Counted from the first letter of the stretch, positions 8,075-17,315 are shown. The stretch is 64,000 nucleotides of DNA from Bacteroidia bacterium (GCA_030427735.1 JAUIBP010000012.1:44937-108936), one strand, 5' to 3'. Program-made: numbers and translations. The notes: a model not told the origin generated them from the letters alone.

Positions 8075-9256
8075 ATGAGTCAGGAAGTTAGTAAACGATA
8101 CGCGCAAAGAGGGGTTTCAGCCTCAAAATCAGATGTTCATAATGCAATAAAAAATATAGACAAAGGTTTGTTTCCTAAAGCGTTTTGTAAAATCGTGCCA
8201 GATTATTTATCACAAGACGATGCGTATTGCTTAATTATGCATGCCGATGGTGCAGGTACTAAAAGTGCCTTAGCTTATATGTATTGGAAAGAAACTGGCG
8301 ATCTGTCGGTTTGGAAAGGAATCGCTCAAGATGCCTTAATTATGAATATAGACGATTTACTTTGTGTGGGCGCAACAGATAATATCATGTTGTCGTCTAC
8401 TATAGGAAGAAATAAAAATCTTATTCCAGGAGAAGTGTTGTCGGCTATAATTAATGGTACCGAAGAATTAATAAACGAACTTAAAACTTTTGGGGTAACC
8501 ATACATTCTACGGGTGGTGAAACTGCCGATGTAGGTGATTTAGTGAGAACAATAATAGTCGATTCTACCGTTACGGCCAGAATGAAACGTGATGATGTTA
8601 TCGATAATGCTAACATCCAAGAGGGAGACGTTATTGTGGGCTTAGAGTCTTTTGGGCAAGCCACTTACGAAAAAGAATATAATGGCGGTATGGGTAGTAA
8701 TGGTTTAACATCTGCCAGACACGATGTGTTTCATAACTATCTTGCCGATAAATTTCCAGAGAGTTTTGATGCTGCCGTGCCAAGCGATTTAGTATATTCT
8801 GGAGGCATGAAATTAACCGATGCTGTTGCAGAGTCGCCGTTAGACGCTGGTAAGCTGGTATTGTCCCCTACGCGCACTTACGCGCCAATTATAAAGGCTA
8901 TTTTATCTAAATATAACAAGAGCGATATTCATGGTATGGTGCATTGTTCTGGTGGTGCACAAACCAAAATTTTACATTTTGTAGATCAATTTCATATTGT
9001 TAAAGATAATTTATTTCCTATTCCTCCGTTGTTTAAACTCATTCAAGAGCAATCTAAAACAGAATGGAGGGAAATGTATCAAGTGTTTAATTGTGGTCAC
9101 CGTATGGAGTTGTATGTAAATCCAGAAGTGGCTCAGGCAATTATCGATATTTCTAAATCCTTTAATGTTAATGCTCAAATTATTGGTCGAGTAGAAGCAT
9201 CAAATACAAAACGTTTAACAATACAAAGCGAATTTGGTGAGTTTAATTATGAGTAA
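8075..9256 (+). CDS. purM: AIR synthase (phosphoribosylformylglycinamidine cyclo-ligase), Bacteroidota type
   Basis: Cytoplasmic enzyme of de novo purine synthesis that closes the imidazole ring of FGAM to give AIR with ATP. The 393 residues are longer than the ~345 of E. coli PurM, as in other Bacteroidota, where it is often labelled AIR-synthase-related. It begins with SKRYAQRGVSASKSDVHNAI. HADGAGTKSALAYMYWKETGD (about residues 53-73) matches the PurM ADGVGTK motif. DALIMNIDDLLCVGA (about 87-101) carries the M-x-D-D metal/ATP motif. HSTGGETADVGDLVRT (about 148-163) corresponds to the GGETAEMP region. HCSGGAQTKILHF and FNCGHRMELYV lie in the C-terminal half. It is followed 10 bases later by a DUF3078 gene, probably co-transcribed. 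Confidence 0.9.
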   Translation: MSQEVSKRYAQRGVSASKSDVHNAIKNIDKGLFPKAFCKIVPDYLSQDDAYCLIMHADGAGTKSALAYMYWKETGDLSVWKGIAQDALIMNIDDLLCVGATDNIMLSSTIGRNKNLIPGEVLSAIINGTEELINELKTFGVTIHSTGGETADVGDLVRTIIVDSTVTARMKRDDVIDNANIQEGDVIVGLESFGQATYEKEYNGGMGSNGLTSARHDVFHNYLADKFPESFDAAVPSDLVYSGGMKLTDAVAESPLDAGKLVLSPTRTYAPIIKAILSKYNKSDIHGMVHCSGGAQTKILHFVDQFHIVKDNLFPIPPLFKLIQEQSKTEWREMYQVFNCGHRMELYVNPEVAQAIIDISKSFNVNAQIIGRVEASNTKRLTIQSEFGEFNYE

Positions 9257-9266
9257 TTAAGTTGGC

Positions 9267-10238
9267 ATGAAATTAAACCTGTTTGTTTTATTTTTTTTGT
9301 TCATAACAAGTTGTGTTTATGCGCAGCCAGATTCGTTGTACATTAAAAAGAAAGCATCGCCTGTAGAAGTGCCTGTGCCTGAGTGGAAGCAGAAAAATAA
9401 AGCGGGTTTGTTTTTAAACGAAGTTGCTTTTGTAAACTGGAGCTCTGGGGGTAGCAATTCCATTTCGGCCATTTTAAACTTAGAATCCGAACTTAATTAT
9501 ACTTACAAAGATTTTATTTGGAATAATAAAGGGAATGCCAGATATGGTATTAACCAACAGGAAAGTGAGCCGCTTAAAAAAACAGACGACCTTTTTGAGT
9601 TAAATTCCACTATGGGGTATAAGAAGTCCAAAAATTCCCAGTGGTATTATTCTGCAAGACTTAATTTTAAAACACAGTTTGCTAACGGGTATTCGTATCC
9701 AGACACCTCTAAGCCCATATCTCGATTTATGGCGCCAGGCTATATGTTTTTTGGGGGTGGTATGGAATACGGAAAAAATATAAAAGAAAAGTCCTTTTAT
9801 TTTTCGCCTTTAACCTATAAGGCTACTTTTGTGCTCGATGATAATTTGGCGAATTCAGGCGCGTTTGGTGTCGAGCCGGCCGAATACGACGACGATGGTA
9901 ATTTAATAAAAGAAGGTGATAAGGTTAGGGAGGAGCTTGGAATTTTAGTGACTAACTATTACGAAATGGAAGTCGCTAAAAATATAAAAGTAAAAAGTAC
10001 GGCGAGTTTGTATACCGATTACCTTAATAGTTTCGGAAATATAGATATTGATTGGGAGATTAACTTCGATTTTAAAGTGAATAACTTTGTAAAAGCGTCA
10101 TTAGGCTCTCATCTTAAATACGATAACGATGTTAAAAATCAGGTAGTCGTAAATGAAGATGAAGGGCTATACGAAACCCGGGGTGCTAGACTGCAATGGC
10201 GGCAATTGCTAGGTGTTGGTGTTGTGGTTGATTTCTAA
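9267..10238 (+). CDS. DUF3078 outer-membrane-barrel-like protein
   Basis: Secreted protein of 323 residues with a signal peptide (MKLNLFVLFFLFITSCVYAQ). AFVNWSSGGSNSISAIL (about residues 49-65) is the hallmark of the DUF3078 family, found almost only in Bacteroidota. The rest consists of alternating aromatic and polar strands (for example NNKGNARYGINQ, WYYSARLNFKTQFANGY) and ends in an aromatic residue (VVVDF), consistent with an outer-membrane beta barrel. It starts 10 bases after the purM stop and is probably on the same transcript. The function of the family is not known to me. Confidence 0.85.
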   Translation: MKLNLFVLFFLFITSCVYAQPDSLYIKKKASPVEVPVPEWKQKNKAGLFLNEVAFVNWSSGGSNSISAILNLESELNYTYKDFIWNNKGNARYGINQQESEPLKKTDDLFELNSTMGYKKSKNSQWYYSARLNFKTQFANGYSYPDTSKPISRFMAPGYMFFGGGMEYGKNIKEKSFYFSPLTYKATFVLDDNLANSGAFGVEPAEYDDDGNLIKEGDKVREELGILVTNYYEMEVAKNIKVKSTASLYTDYLNSFGNIDIDWEINFDFKVNNFVKASLGSHLKYDNDVKNQVVVNEDEGLYETRGARLQWRQLLGVGVVVDF

Positions 10239-10356
10239 TATGTTAACTTTCTTGAAATGAAATAATTTGTCAACTTTTTATTGTTGATAAGATTTTAAAG
10301 ACCTGTAAATCAGTGTTTTATTAAATTTTGTTGAAAACTTTTTGTTTTCGATACTG

Positions 10357-10386
10357 TTGTTTGTTGTCTGTTCTTGTGTATATTTG
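10357..10386 (+). promoter_or_regulatory. Consensus promoter of nrdJ (TTG-N19-TAnnTTTG)
   Basis: TTG at 10357-10359 and TATATTTG at 10379-10386 are separated by exactly 19 bases, the Bacteroidota optimum. The box lies 47 bases before the nrdJ ATG. No cobalamin-riboswitch-like structure was recognised in the short leader. Confidence 0.7.
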
Positions 10387-10433
10387 TGGTCTTCAAAATA
10401 AACTAGAAAGAACAAAAAAAACACGACAGCACC

Positions 10434-12986
10434 ATGAAAGTAGACGCCTTGCAAACCCCTCGAAAAACATATACCCAAGAGGAAGCTTTTGAAGCTTCTT
10501 TAAACTATTTTAAAGGTGATGATTTAGCAGCAAGAGTTTGGTTGAATAAATATGCTTTAAAGGATTCCGATGGCAATATTTATGAGCAAACGCCAAACGA
10601 TATGCATACCAGAATCGCTAAAGAAATTGCTAGAGTAGAATCTCGATATCCAAATCCATTAAGCGAACAGGAAATTTTCGATTTAATTAAAGATTTTAAA
10701 TATATCGTTCCGCAAGGGAGTCCAATGGCAGGAATTGGTAATCCTTTTCAAATCGCGTCTTTATCAAACTGTTTTGTGATTGGAAATAGTGGAGATTCCG
10801 ATTCTTATGGAGGTATCATGAAAATCGACCAGGAGCAAGTGCAATTAATGAAACGTCGTGGTGGTGTTGGTCACGATTTGTCGCATATACGTCCAAAAGG
10901 GTCGCCAGTAAAAAATTCGGCATTAACTTCTACGGGAATCGTTCCGTTTATGGAGCGTTATTCTAATTCTACTAGAGAGGTGGCGCAAGATGGAAGACGA
11001 GGTGCTTTAATGTTGTCGGTTTCTATTAATCATCCAGATTCCGAAGATTTTATAGATGCTAAGTTAGAGCAAGGTAAAGTAACAGGGGCAAATGTGTCTG
11101 TGCGAATAGACGATAGCTTTATGAAAGCTGTTAAATTAGGTACGGAATACACTCAAAAATATCCTATTTTTAGTGATTCACCTAAATTTTCGAAACGCAT
11201 TGATGCCGATGGATTATGGAAAAAAATTGTACATAACGCATGGAAATCAGCCGAGCCGGGAATTTTATTTTGGGACACTATTATTGATGAGTCTGTTCCA
11301 GATTGTTATGCAGATTTAGGTTATAAAACCGTGTCTACAAACCCGTGTGGAGAAATACCATTATGTCCATACGATTCTTGTAGATTATTAGCCATCAACC
11401 TGTTTTCGTATGTAGAGCAGCCTTTTACACCAGAAGCTACTTTTAATTTCGACTTGTTTAGTAAGCACGTCGCAGTGGCGCAACGTATGATGGATGATAT
11501 AATTGATTTGGAATTAGAGAAAATCGATAGCATTCTAGAAAAAATTGATGCCGACCCAGAATTAGATGAGGTTAAAGCAACAGAGCGTAATTTATGGTTA
11601 AACATCAAACATAAAGCCGAAGAAGGTAGACGTACCGGTATAGGTATTACGGCCGAAGGTGATATGTTAGCAGCGTTAGGCATACAATACGGAAGTGAGG
11701 CCGGAAATGCCTTCTCTCTAGAGGTGCATAAAAAATTAGCTATCGAGGCGTATAGAGCTTCAGTGTATACAGCTAAAGAGCGTGGTGCCTTTGGTGTGTT
11801 TGATGCCGAGCGCGAAAAAAACAATCCGTTTATCAATAGATTGAAAGAAGCTGATAGTAAGCTATATTACGATATGTTAGAATATGGCCGTCGTAATATT
11901 GCGTTATTGACTATTGCGCCTACCGGGACCACTAGTTTAATGACGCAAACAAGTTCGGGAATTGAACCCGTGTTTATGCCGGTTTATAAACGACGTAGAA
12001 AAGTAAACCCTAATGATAAAAATGTACGTGTAGATTTTGTAGATGAAGTAGGGGATTCTTGGGAAGAATATGTAGTGTTTCATCACCGTTTTAAACAGTG
12101 GATGGAAGTAAATGGTATAGATACTACACAAAACTATTCGCAAAAAGAAATCGACGAATTAATTCAAAAGTCACCATATTACAAGGCAACATCAAACGAT
12201 GTAGACTGGTTAAGTAAGGTAACCATGCAGGGAGCGGTTCAAAAATGGGTAGACCACTCTATAAGTGTTACCATTAATTTGCCTAGCGATGTAAGCGAAG
12301 AGTTAGTTGGGCAACTGTATTTAAAAGCTTGGGAAGTAGGTTGTAAAGGTGTTACGGTATATCGCGATGGTTCTCGTTCTGGTGTGTTGATTTCTAACGA
12401 AGAGAAAAAGGAAGAAGAAAACCACGATATGTTAACCACTTTCCCGACTAAACGTCCACAAACTTTAGATGCTGATGTGGTTCGTTTTCAGAATAATAAA
12501 GAGAAATGGATTGCTTTTATTGGTTTAATTGATGGAAAGCCTTACGAAATATTCACAGGTTTGTCAGACGATGAAGATGGTATTTTAATTCCGCGTTGGG
12601 TCACTAATGGGTTTATCATTAAAAATAAAAATGAAGATGGTACCACACGTTACGATTTTCAATATCAAAATAAAAGAGGATATAAAACCACCATTGAAGG
12701 GTTATCTCATAAATTCGATCCAGAATTCTGGAATTATGCAAAATTAATTTCTAGTACACTGCGTCACGGCATGCCAATCGATAAGATTGTAGATTTAATT
12801 AACAGCTTGCAATTAGATAATGAATCTATAAATACTTGGAAAAATGGAGTAGGAAGAGCTTTAAAGCGTTTTGTTGAAGATGGTACTAAGGCTAAAGGAA
12901 CGTGTTCTAACTGTAATTCAGATAAGTTAATTTATCAGGAAGGTTGTTTAACATGCCAAGAGTGTGGTTCGTCAAAATGCGGATAA
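10434..12986 (+). CDS. nrdJ: Adenosylcobalamin-dependent (class II) ribonucleotide reductase
   Basis: Reduces ribonucleotides to deoxyribonucleotides with an adenosylcobalamin-derived radical, oxygen-independent. It has 850 residues. The active-site elements are SLSNCFVIGNSGDS (about 107-120) with the first redox cysteine, NPCGEIPLCPYDSCRLLAIN (about 303-322) with the radical cysteine and the NxCxE signature, and IAPTGTTSLMTQTSSGIEPVF (about 488-508). GCKGVTVYRDGSR (about 639-651) is the phosphate-site segment of class II enzymes. The C-terminal tail has CSNCNSDKLIYQEGCLTCQECGSSKCG, a zinc-ribbon-like cysteine cluster that also supplies the re-reducing dithiol. The strong consensus promoter and its own terminator indicate a single-gene unit. 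It implies B12 uptake or synthesis in the host. Confidence 0.95.
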   Translation: MKVDALQTPRKTYTQEEAFEASLNYFKGDDLAARVWLNKYALKDSDGNIYEQTPNDMHTRIAKEIARVESRYPNPLSEQEIFDLIKDFKYIVPQGSPMAGIGNPFQIASLSNCFVIGNSGDSDSYGGIMKIDQEQVQLMKRRGGVGHDLSHIRPKGSPVKNSALTSTGIVPFMERYSNSTREVAQDGRRGALMLSVSINHPDSEDFIDAKLEQGKVTGANVSVRIDDSFMKAVKLGTEYTQKYPIFSDSPKFSKRIDADGLWKKIVHNAWKSAEPGILFWDTIIDESVPDCYADLGYKTVSTNPCGEIPLCPYDSCRLLAINLFSYVEQPFTPEATFNFDLFSKHVAVAQRMMDDIIDLELEKIDSILEKIDADPELDEVKATERNLWLNIKHKAEEGRRTGIGITAEGDMLAALGIQYGSEAGNAFSLEVHKKLAIEAYRASVYTAKERGAFGVFDAEREKNNPFINRLKEADSKLYYDMLEYGRRNIALLTIAPTGTTSLMTQTSSGIEPVFMPVYKRRRKVNPNDKNVRVDFVDEVGDSWEEYVVFHHRFKQWMEVNGIDTTQNYSQKEIDELIQKSPYYKATSNDVDWLSKVTMQGAVQKWVDHSISVTINLPSDVSEELVGQLYLKAWEVGCKGVTVYRDGSRSGVLISNEEKKEEENHDMLTTFPTKRPQTLDADVVRFQNNKEKWIAFIGLIDGKPYEIFTGLSDDEDGILIPRWVTNGFIIKNKNEDGTTRYDFQYQNKRGYKTTIEGLSHKFDPEFWNYAKLISSTLRHGMPIDKIVDLINSLQLDNESINTWKNGVGRALKRFVEDGTKAKGTCSNCNSDKLIYQEGCLTCQECGSSKCG

Positions 12987-13003
12987 TACGTAAATAATAA
13001 CCT

Positions 13004-13038
13004 AAAAGGGAGAAATCAATTTGATGCTCCCTTTTTTT
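13004..13038 (+). terminator. Terminator of nrdJ
   Basis: Arms AAAAGGGAG (13004-13012) and CTCCCTTTT (13027-13035) enclose a 14-base loop that can itself pair (ATCAA with TTGAT). The hairpin runs into seven T residues and lies 17 bases after the nrdJ stop. Confidence 0.85.
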
Positions 13039-13097
13039 ATATGTATATTTTATATCTTTAAATAAAGGAGAATGTAATATTAGATTTTAGTCCCAAA

Positions 13098-13802
13098 ATG
13101 CTAACCAAAAAAAATCTTTTACTCATACTAACCGTGGTTATGATTGTCGTAAATATTTTTGCGATATATCAATACGATCTTCAGGCTGTAAGGCTTTTTA
13201 GATCCGTAACATCGTTTATTTTTTTGGTGACCTTTGTCATTTTGGGCGGATTTAAGAAAAAACTTATGTTTTTTGCGTTGCTCTTTTTCTTCATTTCAGA
13301 TTTGTTTATAAATCGATACGATCAAATTGTATATAATAATTTAACATCGGTAGCGTCAACACTCGGGTATTTGTTTATAGGGTATTACATGTTTCCTAAA
13401 TTCAAATTGGTTAGCATAAAAAAGCGTATCGTGGCGCTTTTTCTTGTTATTATACTTATAAGCGCTTACATGTTTTACGAGGTTATAGGTTTAATGTCTG
13501 CTTCGTTAAACAATACCTGGCACCAATATTTGTATTACCTGTACTCATTGGTATTGTTGGCCTTATTAATTTTGGTAGGAAATTATAATTTCCGGTATAA
13601 CTCTACACAATCTACTTACTGTATGTTTTTTGTGTTCTCTTTTGTGGTATCCGATTTGTTTGCGGCAATTTCATATTATTTGGGTATTCCTATGTTTTAC
13701 TATCCAACACGCTTTTTTTATGTGTTAGGCTTGGGGCTTTTAACGGCTTATGCGGTATTGAAATTTGAAAAAGAATTATTGTACGAAGACGAAGAGCAAT
13801 AG
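13098..13802 (+). CDS. YhhN/TMEM86-like multi-pass membrane protein (possible lysoplasmalogenase)
   Basis: Integral membrane protein of 234 residues with about eight hydrophobic helices. Two acid-containing motifs sit inside or at the edge of helices: FALLFFFISDLFINRYD (about residues 56-72) and FVFSFVVSDLFAAISYYLG (about 177-195). The spacing and the repeated (I/V)SDLF are what I associate with the YhhN/TMEM86 family, whose animal members hydrolyse lysoplasmalogens. The assignment rests on this pattern and the length, not on an alignment. It lies between nrdJ and prfA in the same direction, with terminators or gaps on both sides, so is probably monocistronic. Confidence 0.6.
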   Translation: MLTKKNLLLILTVVMIVVNIFAIYQYDLQAVRLFRSVTSFIFLVTFVILGGFKKKLMFFALLFFFISDLFINRYDQIVYNNLTSVASTLGYLFIGYYMFPKFKLVSIKKRIVALFLVIILISAYMFYEVIGLMSASLNNTWHQYLYYLYSLVLLALLILVGNYNFRYNSTQSTYCMFFVFSFVVSDLFAAISYYLGIPMFYYPTRFFYVLGLGLLTAYAVLKFEKELLYEDEEQ

Positions 13803-13876
13803 TTGTTACTCACTTTGCAATATTGGTATGGAGTATTCATAAATTATCGTATTTTTGCAGCACAATTTTTATGTAG

Positions 13877-14953
13877 ATGTTAGATAAATTACAAATAGTA
13901 AAGCAGCGTTTTGATGAGGTTAGCGATCTAATCATTCAGCCGGATATCATTTCCGATCAAAAGCGTTATGTACAATTAAATAAAGAGTATAAAGATTTAA
14001 GAGCACTTGTAGATAAACGTGCCGAGTATATAGAACTTAAAGATAATATTAAGGAAGCCGAAGAAATTATTGCCGATGGTAGCGATGCCGAAATGGTAGA
14101 AATGGCTAAGATGCAATACGACGAGGCAAAATCTAGAATTCCGGAACTGGAGGAGGAAATTAAATTTATGCTTATTCCTAAAGATCCCGAAGATTCTAAA
14201 AATGCGGTTGTAGAATTAAGAGCTGGTACAGGTGGAGATGAAGCCAGTATTTTTGCGGGCGATTTGTATAGAATGTACACTAAGTACTGCGAAAGCAAAG
14301 GCTGGAAGGTCGATACTGTAGATTTTAGCGAAGGTACTAATGGTGGCTTTAAAGAAATTCAGTTCGAGGTTTCTGGCGAAGATGTGTACGGAACATTAAA
14401 ATTTGAAGCTGGCGTGCATCGTGTGCAACGTGTGCCGCAAACCGAAACCCAAGGGCGAGTACATACCAGTGCGGCTACAGTAATGGTGTTTCCAGAAGCC
14501 GAAGAATTCGATATTGAAATAAGTCCAAAAGATGTTCGTATCGACTATTTTTGTTCGTCTGGTCCTGGTGGGCAGTCGGTTAACACCACCTATTCGGCAG
14601 TGCGTTTAACCCATATTCCTACAGGCTTAGTAGCGCAGTGTCAAGATCAAAAGTCGCAACACAAAAACAAGGAAAAAGCGTTTAAAGTATTGCGTTCTAG
14701 ATTGTACGATTTAGAATTGGCTAAAAAACAGGAAGAAGATGCTGCTAAACGAGGATCGATGGTGAGCTCTGGAGATAGAAGTGCTAAAATTAGAACGTAC
14801 AACTATCCGCAAGGTCGCGTTACAGACCATCGTATAGGATTAACACTTTACGATTTGTCTAATATTGTAAATGGCGATATTCAAAAAATTATAGACGAAC
14901 TACAGTTAGCAGAAAATACCGAAAAACTAAAAGCTAGCGACGAAGTTATTTAA
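13877..14953 (+). CDS. prfA: Peptide chain release factor 1
   Basis: Recognises UAA and UAG stop codons on the ribosome and triggers peptidyl-tRNA hydrolysis. It has 358 residues, the standard length. The GGQ catalytic motif is in [14 protein letters not shown], with GGQ at 231-233. The codon-recognition tripeptide region [21 protein letters not shown] has PQT at 187-189, fitting the RF1-type P-x-T rather than the SPF of RF2. The N-terminal domain is an acidic coiled coil. Its neighbours, purM upstream and pyrF downstream, form an arrangement known in Bacteroidota, here interrupted by DUF3078, nrdJ and the YhhN-like gene. A terminator follows at 14963. Confidence 0.97.
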   Translation: MLDKLQIVKQRFDEVSDLIIQPDIISDQKRYVQLNKEYKDLRALVDKRAEYIELKDNIKEAEEIIADGSDAEMVEMAKMQYDEAKSRIPELEEEIKFMLIPKDPEDSKNAVVELRAGTGGDEASIFAGDLYRMYTKYCESKGWKVDTVDFSEGTNGGFKEIQFEVSGEDVYGTLKFEAGVHRVQRVPQTETQGRVHTSAATVMVFPEAEEFDIEISPKDVRIDYFCSSGPGGQSVNTTYSAVRLTHIPTGLVAQCQDQKSQHKNKEKAFKVLRSRLYDLELAKKQEEDAAKRGSMVSSGDRSAKIRTYNYPQGRVTDHRIGLTLYDLSNIVNGDIQKIIDELQLAENTEKLKASDEVI

Positions 14954-14962
14954 ATAATAAAC

Positions 14963-14985
14963 AGCCTCTTAATGAGGCTTTTTTT
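14963..14985 (+). terminator. Terminator of prfA
   Basis: AGCCTC (14963-14968) pairs with GAGGCT (14974-14979) around loop TTAAT. A run of T residues through 14985 follows. It lies 9 bases after the stop codon. Confidence 0.88.
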
Positions 14986-15022
14986 ATAGAAGAAGTTAAA
15001 ACACATTTAAAGTACATATATA

Positions 15023-15841
15023 GTGACAACCGAACAGCTTATACAGGAGATTCATAAAAAGAAATCGTTTTTAACCATTGGCTTAGATGTCGATTTAAAT
15101 AAAATCCCAAAACATTTATTAGATGCCGAAGATCCTATTTTCGAATTCAATAAAGCCATTATTGATGCAACGCATCATTTATGTGTGGCCTATAAACCTA
15201 ATACTGCATTTTACGAAGCTTATGGTTTAAAAGGTTGGCAAGCTCTGGAAAGAACAATACAGTACTTAAATGAAAACCATCCCGAAATTTTTACTATAGC
15301 CGATGCTAAACGCGGAGATATAGGTAATACAAGTACCATGTATGCTAAAGCTTTTTTTGAGGATTTAGCATTCGACAGTGTTACTATAGCACCTTATATG
15401 GGCAAGGATTCCGTAGAGCCTTTCTTAGCTTTTAAAGATAAACATACTATAATGTTGGCATTAACATCTAATGCCGGAGCTTTCGATTTTCAAACACAAT
15501 TGGTTAATGGCAAAGAGCTTTATAAGCAAGTTTTGGAAACGTCTAAATCTTGGGAGAATTCCGAAAACCTTATGTATGTTGTTGGAGCTACAAAAGCAGA
15601 GTATTTAAGCGAAATTAGACAAATTGTGCCAGATAGTTTTTTATTGGTTCCTGGTGTAGGGGCGCAAGGGGGGAGTTTACAAGAGGTTTGTAAATACGGA
15701 ATGACTAAGCGTGTTGGATTGCTTATTAATTCGTCTAGAGGTATTATTTATGCCTCACAAGATACCGATTTTGCTGAAGCTGCTGCCGCAAAAGCCAAGC
15801 AATTACAGCAAGAAATGGCAGACATTCTAAATCAGTTTTAA
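15023..15841 (+). CDS. pyrF: Orotidine 5'-phosphate decarboxylase (type 2)
   Basis: Decarboxylates OMP to UMP, the last step of de novo UMP synthesis. It has 272 residues, typical of the longer type 2 family. [14 protein letters not shown] (about residues 16-29) binds substrate phosphate and ribose. The catalytic D-x-K-x-x-D is DAKRGD at 94-99. [11 protein letters not shown] (about 209-219) is the phosphate-gripping loop. The frame begins with GTG at 15023; no ATG near the expected N-terminus competes. The stop codon at 15839-15841 directly abuts the next gene, implying translational coupling with the BtuF-like gene. Confidence 0.96.
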   Translation: MTTEQLIQEIHKKKSFLTIGLDVDLNKIPKHLLDAEDPIFEFNKAIIDATHHLCVAYKPNTAFYEAYGLKGWQALERTIQYLNENHPEIFTIADAKRGDIGNTSTMYAKAFFEDLAFDSVTIAPYMGKDSVEPFLAFKDKHTIMLALTSNAGAFDFQTQLVNGKELYKQVLETSKSWENSENLMYVVGATKAEYLSEIRQIVPDSFLLVPGVGAQGGSLQEVCKYGMTKRVGLLINSSRGIIYASQDTDFAEAAAAKAKQLQQEMADILNQF

Positions 15842-16642
15842 TTGGTGTTTACGGTTACAGATCAATTAAACCGAAAGCTTTCTTTTATTAATAATCCCAA
15901 GCGGATAGTGAGTTTGGTGCCTAGCCAAACCGAATTGTTGTGCGATTTAGGTTTAGAAAAGTATCTTGTTGGAGTTACCAAATTTTGTGTGCACCCAAGA
16001 CATCTAAAAGGTGAAAAGACAATAGTTGGAGGTACCAAGCAAGTGCATTTAGGTAAGATAGCAGCATTGCAACCCGATATTATTTTGTGTAATAAAGAGG
16101 AGAACACAAAAGCAATGATTGCCGATTTAGAAGCAATAGCACCGGTGCATATTTCAGATATCTATACACTAGAGGATAGTTTAGAACTAATGGCTATGTA
16201 CGGTAAACTATTTGATGTTGAAGCTGAGGCAACAGCTCTACAACATCGGTTAAATACTATTAAAACAGAGTTTGAAGCTTCTATTACAAAATTACCTGTA
16301 CAAACAGTAGCTTATTTTATCTGGAAATCGCCCTATATGGTAGCGGCAAATAATACGTTTATCAATCACATATTAACGCTGTGCAAATTCAAAAATAGTT
16401 TTGCACATTTAAAACGTTACCCAGAAATAGTCTTAGATACACATAATACCTGTCCGGATTATGTGTTTTTATCTAGCGAACCTTATCCTTTTAATCAAGA
16501 GCATATCAAAGAATTCAGCGTCTTTTTCCCGAACACAAAAATAGTATTGGTAGACGGAGAAATGTTCTCGTGGTACGGCTCTCGGTTATTAAAAGCGTTT
16601 TCGTATTTTAAAAATCTGCACGAAAATCTTCGTTACTCTTAA
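15842..16642 (+). CDS. BtuF-like helical-backbone substrate-binding protein without signal peptide
   Basis: 266 residues of the class III periplasmic-binding fold used for cobalamin or siderophores. KRIVSLVPSQTELLCDLGL (about 20-38), VGVTKFCVHPR (about 42-52) and VGGTKQVHLGKIAALQPDIILCNKEEN (about 61-87) match the opening of BtuF-type domains. The second lobe contains the usual LVDGEMFSWYGSRLLKAF. Initiation is at TTG 15842 or GTG 15845, directly after the pyrF stop. No hydrophobic leader or lipobox precedes the domain, so as read it would be cytoplasmic. No permease or ATPase gene is adjacent. Two B12-dependent enzymes (nrdJ, the mutase) lie within 7 kb, which makes a corrinoid ligand plausible but unproven. 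The last 35 bases overlap a convergent small gene. Confidence 0.85.
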   Translation: MVFTVTDQLNRKLSFINNPKRIVSLVPSQTELLCDLGLEKYLVGVTKFCVHPRHLKGEKTIVGGTKQVHLGKIAALQPDIILCNKEENTKAMIADLEAIAPVHISDIYTLEDSLELMAMYGKLFDVEAEATALQHRLNTIKTEFEASITKLPVQTVAYFIWKSPYMVAANNTFINHILTLCKFKNSFAHLKRYPEIVLDTHNTCPDYVFLSSEPYPFNQEHIKEFSVFFPNTKIVLVDGEMFSWYGSRLLKAFSYFKNLHENLRYS

Positions 16643-16817
16643 CAGTAACCATTTGTCGTCTTAACTTGTAAGCTTCAAAATATAAATAATCGCTTAGGCT
16701 ACCATCGGTATGCATAATATTGTAGGCTTCTTCAACAAAAGCACTATATAATTTTTGTAATTCTTCTAGTTTTAAGAAGTTTTTTACTTTACCTACTTTA
16801 CAAAATTGGGAATTCAT
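16608..16817 (-). CDS. Small helical protein, Lacal_2735/DUF6435-like (copy 1)
   Basis: 69 residues, largely charged and predicted helical. LYSAFVEEAYNIMHTDGSLSDYLYFEAYKL aligns without gaps with RYKQLIEQAYNFRQTDSAISDISEFQAIKL of the next small gene upstream (16899-17099). Both carry the pattern (V/I)E-x-AY...TD-x-x-(L/I)SD...A-x-(K/L)L. That pattern resembles the small flavobacterial Lacal_2735-type family (Y-K-x-L-x-EEAY...SD...EA). Function is unknown. Its 3' end overlaps the end of the BtuF-like gene by 35 bases on the opposite strand. Confidence 0.65.
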   Translation of the reverse strand: MNSQFCKVGKVKNFLKLEELQKLYSAFVEEAYNIMHTDGSLSDYLYFEAYKLRRQMVTVKSNEDFRADF

Positions 16818-16898
16818 AGTATTACGGTTTTAATACTATTATAAACGTAATAATCGTGCCAAAAGTTTAGGGTAAATCGTTAAAAAAATGATAATATT

Positions 16899-17099
16899 TT
16901 AAGGGATAGAAATATTGGGTTCGCCTCTGTTTAAGTATTTTAACCGGTTTATTTTGTTTAATAATTTAATTGCTTGAAATTCAGATATATCACTGATTGC
17001 CGAGTCGGTTTGGCGGAAATTATACGCCTGCTCAATAAGTTGCTTATAGCGTTTATTGAGTCTTTGCTGGTTTTTTTTTATTCTGTCATTTTGGTTCAT
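16899..17099 (-). CDS. Small helical protein, Lacal_2735/DUF6435-like (copy 2)
   Basis: 66 residues and very basic at the N-terminus (NQNDRIKKNQQRLNKRYKQ). It is homologous over its central ~30 residues to the 69-residue product encoded immediately downstream, so the two are tandem paralogues. The conserved E-x-AY...TD...SD...A pattern supports a real coding region despite the small size. It has no signal peptide or membrane segment. Function is unknown; the basic first helix could bind nucleic acid, but nothing in the sequence proves it. Confidence 0.62.
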   Translation of the reverse strand: MNQNDRIKKNQQRLNKRYKQLIEQAYNFRQTDSAISDISEFQAIKLLNKINRLKYLNRGEPNISIP

Positions 17100-17176
17100 C
17101 TTGTTGAAACTTAGTGTTTTAAATATACACTAAAATAAATAAAACTAAAAAGGATAGCTTCTTAAATTTTTCAAAA

Positions 17177-17205
17177 AAAAAGTAGTCCGACAAGGACTAC
17201 TTTTT
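17177..17205. terminator. Hairpin with A/T flanks, likely terminator
   Basis: AGTAGTCC (17181-17188) pairs perfectly with GGACTACT (17194-17201) around loop GACAA. A-tracts on the left pair with T-tracts on the right. The flanks suit termination in either direction. It lies 80 bases upstream of the small minus-strand gene, so no known plus-strand gene ends here; it may belong to a lost gene. Confidence 0.65.
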
Positions 17206-17243
17206 AATAACTAACTAACAAACTTGGTTCAAATAGAATATCT

Positions 17244-17315
17244 ATGAGAAAAATCCACTATTTATACAGGCAAAGGTGCATAATATTGGTTTTAAGTGTG
17301 TTATGTAATTATTAA
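17244..17315 (+). pseudogene. Orphan signal-peptide-like ORF (23 aa), possible gene remnant
   Basis: An ATG at 17244 encodes MRKIHYLYRQRC followed by IILVLSVLCNY and a stop. A positively charged start followed by a hydrophobic core is what the N-terminus of a Bacteroidota exported protein or TonB receptor looks like. Nothing follows in frame, so this may be the stub of a deleted gene or a chance ORF. From here to 17505 nothing else is seen. Confidence 0.25.

Noticed and set aside
10239..10433. Cobalamin riboswitch before nrdJ
   Set aside because: The 195-base gap contains a consensus promoter only 47 bases from the ATG, leaving no room for a riboswitch in the leader.
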